From CAYOEJ01 sp964403015 (GTDB lineage Bacteria; Actinomycetota; Actinomycetes; Actinomycetales; Actinomycetaceae): a DNA stretch of 64,000 nt. Each line of letters starts with the position of its first letter. Position 1 is the first letter of the stretch. Made by a program: the position numbers and the translations under genes. The stretch is taken from positions 1 through 64,000 of the forward strand of contig CAYOEJ010000007.1 in assembly GCA_964403015.1 (NCBI GenBank), in the 5' to 3' direction. The notes under the pieces were generated by a model. That model did no database searches. It saw only the letters and a list, made by a program, of their open reading frames with translations, and had not been told where the DNA came from. This document shows positions 43,135 to 52,648 of this stretch, piece after piece.

Positions 43135-45509
43135 GTGAGCAAAAGTTTCGCTCGTTCCGGACAGCGCCTAGCTCACCGGTTCGACCTCATTGTTCAAGCA
43201 GCGCATCAGCTGCCCTTCGAACATGCGAGTACATGGGTGGCTCGCGATACCGCGTTGTCTCGCCAGTTGCGTGCGATCGTCATCGACCCTGAAGCTCCGC
43301 AAGTCCGCGACGTCATTGACGCCGCACGCCGTGCCGCCCTCATCGAGGACCCCAAAATGGTGGGCATCGTATCGGTTGTCGAGGGCGACGACTTTGCCGT
43401 TCTCACCGAAGTCCCGCCGGGGATGCCTCTTGACCAGTACCTCACCGGCGCACCGCTAAATCTGCAGCTGGTCCGCTCACTGATGGGCGAGATTTCCGCT
43501 GCAGTCAACACGGCTCGCCACCGCGGTGTACGTCATCTCCAGCTCGACGCCGGTGACGTCTACGTCTCCGATGCCGGACACATCGTGGTCGATGGATTTG
43601 GTATCCATGCGGCCTTAGCCGGCGTCGACACTAATCGGATGTCATCTGAACTCGACCGGGACGAGGCTCGTGGCCTCACTGTCCTGCTCGCGTCTTTGTT
43701 GCTTGGCAGGAACTTTCCTGAGGATCCCTCCACTCATGACTCCGTTGTCGCCGAGGCTGCCGAGCTACCTGGAATCTCTGCCGAGCTGCAAGATCTTTTG
43801 CACCGCGAGCAGCACGGAGAAGGAGCAATTTCTCCTGATGATCTCATGCGCCGCCTCGTTCCTTGGGGCGATATCGATGTGCAACTACTGCCCGACGCAG
43901 CACCTGACATCGATGCCGCCGAAAAGTTCGGACCCGCAGATTCTGAGGATTCTTTGGCACACGAGGATCGTGAAGATGGCGCAGACGATGCGCCGACGAC
44001 GAGTGGCGCAGCCTGCAGTTCCCTTTCCAGCCAAGATGGTCATCAAGCTGAGCACGCCGAGGAGTCTCCCAAAGAAGTACCAGCCGGAGAACCGTTGGCA
44101 AGTAACCGCGAAGAAGCGGCTCGAATTGTCGACCAAATTTTGGATATCGACGACGACGAAGGACGAGTTAGTGCGCTGGCATGGCCCGGTCTGGCAACTG
44201 TCACGCCTGATGAGCCGGAGCCAGCTGCCGATGACGAGGCCGATTCCGCCGACACTTCCGGCGCAGACTCCGATTCCGCCGACACTTCGGGCGCAGACTC
44301 CGATTCCGACGGCACGTCCAGCGCAGATTCCGATTCCACCGCGGCGGAATCAAAGGATCCCGAATCAAGGGACTCCGAAGCAGNNNNNNNNNNNNNNNNN
44401 NNNNNNNNNNNNNNNNNNNNNNNNNNNNNNNNNNNNNNNNNNNNNNNNNNNNNNNNNNNNNNNNNNNNNNNNNNNNNNNNNNNTCCGATTCCACCGCGGC
44501 GGAATCAAAGGATCCCGAATCAAGGGACTCCGAAGCAGAGAACCTCGAAACGGCCGTTTTACCAGTCACGGCAGCCACAGCGAGCGAGACTGATGCAGCT
44601 GAGACAAGTGCGTCTACCTCAGCTCCGCGCAGAGTTTCTTTCAGGAATTGGCGATCTGGGGATGTGGGATCAAACGACTCCGGGCACCCGACAGTCGCTG
44701 AATCAACCGCGGTTCACGGATCACGCAAGCTTGGTGGATCGACTGCGGTTGGCGGATCGACCGCCGCAAGCATCGCGCCGGCGAAGTCTGCCGGAGCTAC
44801 GTGGGGTTCGACCACCCATGTAGCAACCTCAGATGAGCCTCGGGTCAACGCCACATGGGTGTCAATGATTCTGTTCACTATCGTCGTTCTCATCGCCGGC
44901 TACCTCGGCTGGCAGAAGCTTTTTTCGCCATTTGATGAGGTCACGCTACAAGAGGTTGATCCAGTTCAGACAGAAGAACCAGACGGAGATGGCGACGGCA
45001 CGGATGGAACCGATGGCTCGGACCCATCCGAAGACAGTCCTCCAGTAGATACCGCGGCAGACCCGGTGATTGCCTCCGCAACTCTGGTAAGCCCGGAGGC
45101 CGGCGTCATCCAGGGAACGAATGCAGCCACACAGGACAACCCACAATCAGTGCCCAACGCCGTCGACGGAAATCCCAGTACGGTCTGGACGTCCTTCCAA
45201 TATGTGGCTCAGGACATGGCTCCGATCTCCGGTTTTGGACTATACATAGAGCTAGAGGAAGAGGCTCAGGTAAGTGCAGTCACGGTAAACGTGGACGGCA
45301 CTGGAGGTAACATCCAGTGGCGTGACACGGTGGTTGAGGCACCCGCCTCCGGAAAGCTCGTTGCTGAAGGGGCAATGAGCGCACAAACAGTCCTGACCGC
45401 AGAAGAGCCTGTGGTCACCAGCAGCTTCGTCCTGTGGATTAATGAACTACCGGTCGACAACTCATCTGGCACCTTCCAGATCAAGATCTCCGAAATAACC
45501 GTTGAATAA
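43135..45509 (+). CDS. MviN-type pseudokinase with extracellular domain; interrupted by assembly gap
   Basis: Start GTG at 43135, with GGGAG 5 nt upstream. Residues 1-240 look like a Ser/Thr kinase fold without catalytic residues: RHLQLDAGDVYV stands where HRD and its asparagine should be, and VDGFGIHAAL replaces the DFG segment; there is no glycine loop. A long acidic Ser/Asp region with 30-bp repeats follows, then a membrane helix (SMILFTIVVLIAGYLGW) and an extracellular discoidin-like domain (NAVDGNPSTVWTSFQY). This equals the C-terminal half of mycobacterial MviN without MurJ. The 100 N at 44384-44483 shift the apparent frame; the flanks share 55 identical bases, and joining them restores one continuous frame. 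Confidence 0.85.
44241..44330 (+). repeat. Three 30-bp tandem repeats in the pseudokinase linker
   Basis: Units at 44241-44270, 44271-44300 and 44301-44330 encode DSADTSGADS-like decapeptides. The linker leads into the assembly gap. Confidence 0.85.
44384..44483. other. Assembly gap of 100 N
   Basis: Bases 44329-44383 before the gap and 44484-44538 after it are the same 55-mer. This looks like two contig ends with a k-mer-sized overlap joined by a default spacer; the true gap may be zero or extra repeat copies. Confidence 0.9.
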
Positions 45510-45537
45510 GCGGAAATACCGTTGAGCAAACGGAAAG
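45491..45537 (+). repeat. Degenerate ~20-bp repeats at the pseudokinase stop codon
   Basis: cgaaataaccgttgaataag (45491-45510, containing the TAA stop at 45507-45509) is followed by the related cggaaataccgttgagcaaa (45511-45530) and a third partial copy. Confidence 0.6.
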
Positions 45538-45547
45538 AAAGGTAGCA

Positions 45548-46477
45548 ATGAGCACCATTCACGACGTCGTCATCGTCGGATCTGGCCCAGCCGGCTGGAC
45601 AGCCGCCATCTACACCGCGCGAGCGGGTCTCGAGCCAGTCGTTCTGGCTGGCACTCTCGATGCCGGCGGTGCACTGATGACTACCACCGAAGTTGAAAAC
45701 TTCCCCGGCTTCCCCGAGGGCATTATGGGTCCCGAACTCATGGAAAAGATGCAGGCCCAGGCTGAACGCTTCGGCGCAGACACTCGCTACGAGGACGCCA
45801 CCTCGATGGATCTGATGGGCGATATCAAGACCATCACCACCGATTCTGAAACGTATCAGGCACGCGCTGTCATTCTGGCGCTCGGCTCCGAATACAAGAA
45901 GCTTGGCCTAGACGGGGAGGCAGTATTCTCTGGCAAGGGCGTTTCCTACTGCGCTACCTGCGACGGTTTCTTCTTCAAGAACCAGGAAATCGCGGTCGTA
46001 GGCGGCGGCGATTCCGCAGTCACCGAGGCGCTCTTCCTCGCGCGATTCGGAACCACCGTTCACGTTATCCACCGTCGCGATGAGCTTCGCGCCTCTCAGA
46101 TCATGGCCGATCGACTCCTCGCCACCGAGAACGTCAAGATGCACTGGAATTCCGTTGTGGAATCCATCAACGGCGAATCCAAGCTCGAATCCTTGACGCT
46201 GCGCAACACCGAAACCGGAGACGTGAGCGACCTTCCCGTTGCCGGAATGTTTGTGGCCATCGGTCACGCTCCGCGAACCGCGGTTCTCGACGGTCAAGTG
46301 ATCCTCGAAGACGGCGGCTACATCAGGGTAGATTCACCCTCGGCTCGTACCTCGCTCGCCGGCGTTTTCGCGTGCGGTGACGTGGTTGACAGCCACTACC
46401 AGCAGGCCGTTACCGCTGCGGGCACAGGATGTGTTGCAGCGCTGGACGCTGAAAAGTACCTCATGGAGCAAATCTAA
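45548..46477 (+). CDS. trxB: Thioredoxin-disulfide reductase
   Basis: 309-residue FAD/NADPH flavoprotein of the low-molecular-weight type. FAD motif GSGPAGWTAAIYTARAG, redox cysteines C135 and C138 in CATCDG, NADPH motif VGGGDSAVTEALFL and the C-terminal FAD motif VFACGDVVDSHYQQAV. AAAGGTAGCA precedes the ATG. It reduces thioredoxin, presumably including the small thioredoxin-like protein encoded 31 nt downstream. Confidence 0.98.
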   Translation: MSTIHDVVIVGSGPAGWTAAIYTARAGLEPVVLAGTLDAGGALMTTTEVENFPGFPEGIMGPELMEKMQAQAERFGADTRYEDATSMDLMGDIKTITTDSETYQARAVILALGSEYKKLGLDGEAVFSGKGVSYCATCDGFFFKNQEIAVVGGGDSAVTEALFLARFGTTVHVIHRRDELRASQIMADRLLATENVKMHWNSVVESINGESKLESLTLRNTETGDVSDLPVAGMFVAIGHAPRTAVLDGQVILEDGGYIRVDSPSARTSLAGVFACGDVVDSHYQQAVTAAGTGCVAALDAEKYLMEQI

Positions 46478-46508
46478 GCGTGTCGGATCGGGTCCATAGG
46501 CTGTATCC

Positions 46509-46844
46509 ATGACTATCGGACCCGATCATCGCGCTCGTTCTATCGAGTTGCATTTCTACACCGCCTCGTGGTGTGGACCGTGCATCCAGATGCGAACAAT
46601 TTTTGACGAACTGGTCATAGAAACGCGTCGCCACCTGCACCAAACGAACCGGGACGAGGAGGCCGATAGCCTTAACGGCGTCGTCGTCGATATTGATAAC
46701 GATCCGGAAGCAGCCGAAAACGCTCGGATTGAGCGAATACCGCTCATTACCCTGACGGTGGACGGCGAGGAAAAGCTGCGGCTCGTGGGAGCCAGGCCAA
46801 AACTCTCCATACGTGAGCAGTTCTCGATAGTCCTAGACAACTAG
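46509..46844 (+). CDS. Thioredoxin-like protein
   Basis: A 111-residue thioredoxin-fold protein with the active site WCGPC in FYTASWCGPCIQMRTIFDEL and the cis-proline in IPLITLTVDGE. The spacing is canonical, but the C-terminus is variant and an extra basic stretch (ETRRHLHQTNRDEEA) follows the first helix, so it may be a specialised thioredoxin. No Shine-Dalgarno sequence is seen; the actinobacterial -10 TAGGCT (46497-46502) ends 6 nt before ATG, suggesting a leaderless transcript separate from trxB. Confidence 0.9.
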   Translation: MTIGPDHRARSIELHFYTASWCGPCIQMRTIFDELVIETRRHLHQTNRDEEADSLNGVVVDIDNDPEAAENARIERIPLITLTVDGEEKLRLVGARPKLSIREQFSIVLDN

Positions 46845-46888
46845 TGGCAGTATTAGAACCGTCGCTTTTGATTCAACAAGGAGTAAAC

Positions 46889-48226
46889 ATGGCAGAGCAT
46901 CCGGAAGGCAGTATCACGAAGCTGGTCGACGCCGCTGCCGGCGCCGGAACTCGCCTCGATCCTTGGTTCGACAGGTACGCCGATCGAGCGTTGGGCATGA
47001 AACAGTCCGAAACTCGCTCGCTGTTCGCCGTGGCGAACCGGCCCGAGGTTGTCTCGCTCGCTGGCGGTATGCCAAACATTCAGGGGCTTCCCCTCGATTT
47101 CCTCGCGGACATGACCGCGAGACTCATCCGTGAGCGCGGACCACAGCTCCTTCAGTATGGCGGCGGCCAAGGCGAGGAGGAGATCCGCGAGCAGATTCTC
47201 GAAGTCATGAAGCCCGAGGGAATTCGTGCTCACGTGGACGACATCACGGTGACCACAGGATCCCAGGCGGCACTCGACATTGTCACCCAGATCCTCATTA
47301 ATCCGGGCGACACGATTGTGGCTGAGGCGCCTTCGTACGTCGGTGCTCTCGGTGTCTTTCGCGCTTACCAAGCAAACGTCGTGCATGTGCCGATGGACGC
47401 TGACGGGCTTATTCCCGAGGCTCTCGAAGAGACCCTCACCGATCTCGAGGCAGAGGGCAAGCCAGTAAAGTTCCTCTACACCGTGCCGAATTTCCACAAC
47501 CCTGGCGGCGTTTCAATGTCGCTCGAGCGCCGGCCGCAGGTCGTTGAGATTTGCAAGCGTCACCACGTGCTCATTTTGGAAGACAATCCTTACGGCATGC
47601 TTGGTTTCGACGATCAGACGATGAAGCCGTTGCAGACCTACAATCCCGAAGGCGTCATCTACCTCGGATCATTTTCCAAGACTTTCGCGCCGGGCTACCG
47701 CGTCGGATGGGCACTCGCTCCCCACGCAGTGACTCAGCGCCTCACTCTCGCAAATGAGAATGCGGTTCTCTCACCCACCAAGGTGGGTCAATTATCAATC
47801 GCCGAGTATCTGCGCACCTACGACTGGATGGGACAGATCAAGGAATATCGGTCCATGTACCGCGAACGCCGCGATGCCATGAACAATGCGCTGGCTCAAT
47901 ACCTCCCGCAGTGTTCGTGGAACGTGCCCGACGGCGGTTTCTACACGTGGGTCAAACTTCCAGATGGTTTGGATGCCAAAGCCATGCTTCCGCGCGCAAC
48001 CACCAATCTTGTGGCATACGTATCCGGAACCGCTTTCTACGCCGATGGCCAAGGCCGCGACCACATGCGACTTTCGTTCTGCTACCCCACTCCGGAACGT
48101 ATCGAGGAAGGTGTTCGCCGCCTGTCAACAGTCATCGAGAATGAGACTGAGCTGGTGAACATGTTCGGCGTTCAGAATCGGCACACGGAATCGGGCGTTG
48201 AAACCCCGGTTAGCGATCAGAAGTAG
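46889..48226 (+). CDS. PLP-dependent aminotransferase, class I (2-aminoadipate/MocR-like core)
   Basis: A fold-type I aminotransferase of 445 residues. Features: VSLAGGMPNIQGLPLD, YGGGQGEEEIREQI, TTGSQAALDIV, the VPNFHNPGGVSMSLERR aspartate-type cofactor region, EDNPYGMLGF, and the PLP lysine in GSFSKTFAPGYRVGWALAP. The subfamily includes LysN, ARO8-like and valine-pyruvate transaminases, so substrate is open. It has no DNA-binding domain, unlike MocR regulators. ATG 46889 has AAGGAG 6 nt upstream; a GTG 15 codons earlier lacks one. A Ddl-like ligase gene follows within 10 nt. Confidence 0.88.
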   Translation: MAEHPEGSITKLVDAAAGAGTRLDPWFDRYADRALGMKQSETRSLFAVANRPEVVSLAGGMPNIQGLPLDFLADMTARLIRERGPQLLQYGGGQGEEEIREQILEVMKPEGIRAHVDDITVTTGSQAALDIVTQILINPGDTIVAEAPSYVGALGVFRAYQANVVHVPMDADGLIPEALEETLTDLEAEGKPVKFLYTVPNFHNPGGVSMSLERRPQVVEICKRHHVLILEDNPYGMLGFDDQTMKPLQTYNPEGVIYLGSFSKTFAPGYRVGWALAPHAVTQRLTLANENAVLSPTKVGQLSIAEYLRTYDWMGQIKEYRSMYRERRDAMNNALAQYLPQCSWNVPDGGFYTWVKLPDGLDAKAMLPRATTNLVAYVSGTAFYADGQGRDHMRLSFCYPTPERIEEGVRRLSTVIENETELVNMFGVQNRHTESGVETPVSDQK

Positions 48227-48235
48227 GAGTTGATC

Positions 48236-49216
48236 ATGGATCGACCTTTGACAGTTGCAGTCCTCGCAGGTGGCCTCACCCACGAGCGCGAAGTCTCGCT
48301 GCGTTCCGGACGTCGAGTCGCTGCGGCACTCATCAACGCAGGTATTCAGGCAAAAGTGCTCGACGTGGATGCGCAGCTTCTGCAGCGTTTGGCGGCCCTC
48401 GAGCCCGACGTCGTCTGGCCGCTCGTTCACGGCTCTACCGGTGAGGATGGATCTCTCCAGGATCTGCTTGTTCTCGCAGGGTACCCGTATGTGGGTTCAG
48501 AAGCTTACGGTTGTCGCCTTGCCTCGGACAAGTCTGTCGCGAGCTCGGTTCTCAAAAATGCTGGCCTTCCCGTTCCCCAGTCGATCGCGCTGCCACAGAG
48601 CCTCTTCCGCGAGGTCGGCGTGGCCGGCGTTCTCGACCTACTCGAGAAAATGTTCGGCTTCCCCATGGTCGTCAAACCAACGCGCGCCGGTTCATCCATG
48701 GGACTGTCCATCGTCCAGAACAAAGCTCAACTTCCTGGCGCAATGGTCGACTGCTTTGCCTACGGCGAGGTCGCACTCATCCAACAGTTCATTTCAGGTC
48801 GCGAGTTCGGAGTCGCAGTCGCGGACCTCGGCAACGGTCCCACCGCCCTTCCGCCAGTCGAAGTGAAAGCCACCGGCCCATACGATTACGACGCCCGTTA
48901 CAACCCCGGCCGCGTCGAGTACAGCATCCTTCCCGACGACGACGCCGCCTCCCGCTCCGTACGCGAGCTGGCCGTCAACGTTCACAAGACTCTCGGGTTA
49001 CGCCATCTGTCGCGTACCGATGTGATTCTTGACGACGACGGTGTGGCTTGGTTTATCGATATCAATATCGCACCGGGCATGACGGAGACATCGATCTTCC
49101 CCCAAGCTGTGGCAGCCGAGGCCAAGAAGCAAGATCGGGATCCTGACGATCTCTATCTAGATATTTTGCGTGTCGCCGCAATTTCCGCGGATCAAGGAAC
49201 CAACGGCGAGAACTAA
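48236..49216 (+). CDS. ddl: D-alanine--D-alanine ligase family protein
   Basis: 326-residue ATP-grasp ligase. Visible are GGLTHEREVSLRSGRRVA (N-terminal loop), PLVHGSTGEDGSLQDLLVLAG (substrate serine loop), FPMVVKPTRAGSSMGLSIV (ATP grasp) and WFIDINIAPGMTETSIFP (metal site, with Asp in place of the more common Glu). It presumably makes D-Ala-D-Ala for peptidoglycan precursors, but a second classical ddl may exist elsewhere. ATG 48236 has TAGGAG 6 nt upstream. The stop overlaps the convergent parB stop by 4 nt. Confidence 0.88.
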   Translation: MDRPLTVAVLAGGLTHEREVSLRSGRRVAAALINAGIQAKVLDVDAQLLQRLAALEPDVVWPLVHGSTGEDGSLQDLLVLAGYPYVGSEAYGCRLASDKSVASSVLKNAGLPVPQSIALPQSLFREVGVAGVLDLLEKMFGFPMVVKPTRAGSSMGLSIVQNKAQLPGAMVDCFAYGEVALIQQFISGREFGVAVADLGNGPTALPPVEVKATGPYDYDARYNPGRVEYSILPDDDAASRSVRELAVNVHKTLGLRHLSRTDVILDDDGVAWFIDINIAPGMTETSIFPQAVAAEAKKQDRDPDDLYLDILRVAAISADQGTNGEN

Positions 49217-50556
49217 CGGTTGTCTGGCGTATCCACCGGACGTTCGTTGAGTACATCGAGAATGCGGTTGAGATCATCAATCGAGGCAAAGTCAATGGCA
49301 ATCTTTCCCTTGCGCAAGCCCATATTGACCTTTACTCGAGTATCGAAGCGATCTGCTAGACGCAGCGCCACGGTATTGAGCTCGTCCTCATATTGAGAGA
49401 CGCGGCGGCGTGATCGGGGAGTATCTGGCCCATCCTCACCTATCGCCACAATTTCCTCGACAGCGCGTACTGAGAGTCCCTCAGCCACAATACGCTGTGC
49501 CAGTCTTTCCATGGCCGCGGGATCAGTCAGGCCGAGAAGAGCACGAGCATGACCAGCTGACAAAACTCCGGCTGCAACTCGCCGCTGGACGAGTGGAGGA
49601 AGTTTCAACAGACGCAGCGTATTGGAGATCTGTGGGCGCGATCGAGCGATTCTCCGAGACAATTCTTCCTGCGTACAGTTGAAGTCTTCGAGCAGCTGTT
49701 GGTAAGCAGCGGCCTCCTCGAGAGCATTCAGCTGTGACCGGTGGAGGTTCTCTAGCAATGCATCTCGTAGCAAATCGGAATTTTCGGTACGTCGCACGAT
49801 GGCGGGCACAGAGTCGTTGCCCGCCAGCTTCGAGGCTCGCCAGCGCCTTTCGCCCATGATGAGTTCGTAGCGCGCTTCGGGTAAGTCAGGGAGCGGTTCC
49901 GCAAGCGGCCGCACGACGATCGGCTGTAGAACTCCAACCTCCCGAATAGAGTCAGCCAGTTCGCTCAGATCGTCTTCGTCAAAGATCTGTCGTGGCTGTT
50001 TCTGGTTCGGAACAATCTCAGAGATGCTAATTTCGCCGAACGTAGCCCCTGGCACGGGTAACAGATCCGCGTTGGTATCGGATGTACTGGTGTCGGATGC
50101 GGTTGTGTGGGATCTGGTTGTGTCGGATACATCTGAACGGGAGTTTGTCTGGACGGCCGCGCCTGTGGCCTTAGTCTGCTTATTCTTCCCCCGTCCTTCG
50201 GATGCTGGCTTAGTGAGCTCTTCTTCGCTCTGGCTGCCCGTTATGTCTCTATCCGAAATCTTTTCTCCAGCACTCTTCTTCGTAGGCGTCTTACCGCGTG
50301 TAGGAGTGCTATCTTCTACAGCCACACCATCCGCTGCTGAAACAGTTGAAGGGGCCGCGTCGACTTCGGATCCCAGAGACTTTCGCGGGGACGAGTTGCT
50401 AACGTCCCTTCTGGTAGCGCTTCTTTCAGAAGACTGAGCCGCCGAATCCTTTGGATTCTTGAAAAACACGTCGATGGGCCGAGCCTTCTGTTCCTCCTGC
50501 TCCGTTGGGAACAATGCGCCTATGCCCTTACCCAAACTACGTCGCTTTTCTGCCAT
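49213..50556 (-). CDS. parB: Chromosome partitioning protein ParB
   Basis: CTP-dependent DNA clamp that loads at parS and recruits condensin. 447 residues. N-terminal KRRSLGKGIGALFP is the ParA-contact motif. A long, charged low-complexity region (about 25-150) is unusual in length. The ParB/Srx domain has LIMGERRWRASKLAG, and ENLHRSQLNALEEAAAYQQL precedes the helix-turn-helix TQEELSRRIARSRPQISNTLRLL. The C-terminal dimerisation domain ends GKIAIDFASIDDLNRILDVL. It lies 51 nt downstream of parA; five parS sites are upstream of parA. Confidence 0.97.
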   Translation of the reverse strand: MAEKRRSLGKGIGALFPTEQEEQKARPIDVFFKNPKDSAAQSSERSATRRDVSNSSPRKSLGSEVDAAPSTVSAADGVAVEDSTPTRGKTPTKKSAGEKISDRDITGSQSEEELTKPASEGRGKNKQTKATGAAVQTNSRSDVSDTTRSHTTASDTSTSDTNADLLPVPGATFGEISISEIVPNQKQPRQIFDEDDLSELADSIREVGVLQPIVVRPLAEPLPDLPEARYELIMGERRWRASKLAGNDSVPAIVRRTENSDLLRDALLENLHRSQLNALEEAAAYQQLLEDFNCTQEELSRRIARSRPQISNTLRLLKLPPLVQRRVAAGVLSAGHARALLGLTDPAAMERLAQRIVAEGLSVRAVEEIVAIGEDGPDTPRSRRRVSQYEDELNTVALRLADRFDTRVKVNMGLRKGKIAIDFASIDDLNRILDVLNERPVDTPDNR

Positions 50557-50607
50557 TATTCATCCTTTATCTAATTACTAAAAGTCCGTAACTACCTGAA
50601 TGCGTGG

Positions 50608-51564
50608 TTATTCTGTAGCGCCGCGCTTTGCGATTTCGTGTGCGGCGGCTAGGTATGCGATCGCGCCGGCTGAGCGCGGTTCGTACGTCATTACGGTTTT
50701 CTGGTAGCTGGGAGCTTCAGAGATTCTAATGTTCCGCGGCACCTCAACAGGGAGGGTCTCGTTCGGGAAGTGCTGGCGCACCTCCGCAGCGACCTCTTGA
50801 GAGAGATTTGTGCGTTTATCAAACATTGTGAGCAGTATGGTCGAAATGTGTAGTTCGGGATTGAGATTCGCCCTCACCATTTCGACGGTCTTCATGAGTT
50901 GGGTCAGACCTTCGAGCGCGTAATACTCAGTCTGGATTGGTATGAGCACCTCTCTGCCTGCTACTAGAGCGTTCAGAGTAAGGAGTCCTAAGCTGGGCGG
51001 GCAGTCGATAAGTACGTAGTCGACTCTCTGTCCAGCCTCTTCAATTTCTTTCAACGCAAGTTCGATCGCACTGCGGAGACGATACTCTCGTTCATCTTCA
51101 AGGACGAGAGCGATCTCTACGCTCGAGAGATCGATGGTCGAAGGAGCCACGAGGAGCGAAGGATAGTCCGGGCACGGTTGAAGTACCTCGGTCATTCTAA
51201 GATCGCCCGAGATCACTTCATACAACGAAGGCGTGCCGCTGTCATGGTCAATACCCAAGGCAGTCGATGCATTTCCCTGTGGATCGGCATCGATGACAAT
51301 CACGTTCAGCCCACCACCGGCCAAGGCGGCGGCAATGTTCACCGCGCTTGTTGTCTTTCCTACGCCGCCCTTTTGGTTCGCGACGGTGATTATCCGAGTC
51401 TCCGTTGGGTGCAGGATTGGCTCGTCCTGGAGTTTGCGTAGCAGTTCACGATCTTGGGCAAGCTCCGCACCAAGAGGAGAAGAGCTGGTGAACGTCGACT
51501 CAATTGTTCTCTTCTTACGCTTCTTATCGGATGCCCGAGCAACCTTCTTACGGGGATCTGCCAC
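50608..51564 (-). CDS. parA: Chromosome partitioning ATPase ParA (Soj)
   Basis: 318-residue deviant-Walker ATPase that binds DNA non-specifically and moves ParB-parS complexes. Basic N-terminal extension (about 60 residues) precedes TVANQKGGVGKTTSAVNIAAALA with the signature lysine; IDADPQGNAS and VLIDCPPSLGLLTLNAL follow. GTG start with GAGGAG 7 nt upstream. It is the first gene of the parAB operon; upstream lies the parS-containing region. Confidence 0.98.
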   Translation of the reverse strand: MADPRKKVARASDKKRKKRTIESTFTSSSPLGAELAQDRELLRKLQDEPILHPTETRIITVANQKGGVGKTTSAVNIAAALAGGGLNVIVIDADPQGNASTALGIDHDSGTPSLYEVISGDLRMTEVLQPCPDYPSLLVAPSTIDLSSVEIALVLEDEREYRLRSAIELALKEIEEAGQRVDYVLIDCPPSLGLLTLNALVAGREVLIPIQTEYYALEGLTQLMKTVEMVRANLNPELHISTILLTMFDKRTNLSQEVAAEVRQHFPNETLPVEVPRNIRISEAPSYQKTVMTYEPRSAGAIAYLAAAHEIAKRGATE

Positions 51565-51664
51565 CGAAACTCCTCTGTTTAGACTGAAATCAAGTCTACT
51601 CGTGTTCAGTGACGGACTGGATTTTTAACCACACGGGCCTTTGATTGTAAATCCCACAATCGGA

Positions 51665-51680
51665 TGTTTCACGTGAAACA
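51665..51680. promoter_or_regulatory. parS: parS site 1
   Basis: TGTTTCACGTGAAACA, perfect; extended by A and T to an 18-bp palindrome. Confidence 0.95.
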
Positions 51681-51803
51681 TTGCCCTGTGTATTGACTAT
51701 CCAAGACGCTCCCACTGTCAATAGTGCCTTCCTAAGAAATTCACGAACACTACACCAGTACTCTATCGTCTTACTACAGCTACGCCCGCACGATTGCGGA
51801 GAA

Positions 51804-51819
51804 TGTTTCACGTGAAACA
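51804..51819. promoter_or_regulatory. parS: parS site 2
   Basis: Perfect TGTTTCACGTGAAACA, 139 bp from site 1. Confidence 0.95.
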
Positions 51820-52033
51820 CGTTGCTGCGCTAAATCAGCGAGTTCTACCTCTGGAGCCTCAAAGAGCTAGTTTCAATCGCATATGAAAAAGTGCGTCAGG
51901 CGAGTAGCTTTTCATATGGATGCCAATGACTGCCGACCATGCTGAAAATCTTCCGCTCACGTTAATGCGACGCCCCGCACAAATCTCTGTAATCGGAGCG
52001 CGCCGATAGACGCTCAGCGGAACCGGAGGCAGA

Positions 52034-52049
52034 TGTTTCACGTGAAACA
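52034..52049. promoter_or_regulatory. parS: parS site 3
   Basis: Perfect parS, 230 bp from site 2. Confidence 0.95.
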
Positions 52050-52280
52050 TTGCGTGCGCATGTTGTCAATGGACTAGTGCATCAGTTCGCCATAGATAGT
52101 TGCCCGGTCTCGCGAACCCTGGTCTCTTGACACAGAGGCGCATGCATCGATCGTTCAAAGTGAAGCTAGTCGGACTTCATGCCATAGACATCCTTGAATT
52201 GGATTGGGCTCGATGGTTACACGGGGGTCAAGTAGTAATATCGGTCACTCCACCTAGGTGGCGCGTCGCTTCTCCGACAT

Positions 52281-52296
52281 TGTTTCACGTGAAACA
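52281..52296. promoter_or_regulatory. parS: parS site 4
   Basis: Perfect parS, 247 bp from site 3. Confidence 0.95.
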
Positions 52297-52528
52297 TCCT
52301 GCCTGTTTGATCACCGCAAAGGCTTCCTAAACTCACTAGCATCTACCGTGAGGGCGCACCAGCATCCGTATGCTGATTCGGAAACGATGATGCACAGCGT
52401 TCTAGCGCGCAGTTGCGATTATTTGAAAAGGCACACCATTTTCCGGCCACGGCAACAATCGCCGCCAGATTCCACATATGGATCTTCAAAGGATTGTCAC
52501 TACCGGGATGTTGCCGGCACAGCCGTAA

Positions 52529-52544
52529 TGTTTCACGTGAAACA
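52529..52544. promoter_or_regulatory. parS: parS site 5
   Basis: Perfect parS, 248 bp from site 4 and just before the 3' end of rsmG. Confidence 0.95.
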
Positions 52545-52648
52545 TTCCTAGATCGAGCGAGGGCAACACGTGCACTTCCAGTTTCTGCATCACAAGCCAA
52601 AGGTAGCTACTTCGATTCTCGTCAATCCGCGAACTAGCTCAACTTAAA

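Larger units (their letters stand above)
51565..52648. other. Gene-free region holding the parS cluster
   Basis: No convincing gene is present in these 1084 nt: small frames lack ribosome-binding sites and family features. The recognisable content is five perfect 16-bp parS palindromes. The rest may form the centromere-like loading zone and the parA promoter. Confidence 0.75.

Noticed and set aside
44664..45509. Separate gene starting downstream of the assembly gap
   Set aside because: It is the continuation of the pseudokinase gene; the frame shift comes from 100 N, and the flanks overlap by 55 identical bases.
52100..52637. Small overlapping frames in the parS region as possible genes
   Set aside because: They run across parS palindromes, have no ribosome-binding sites and show no family features.
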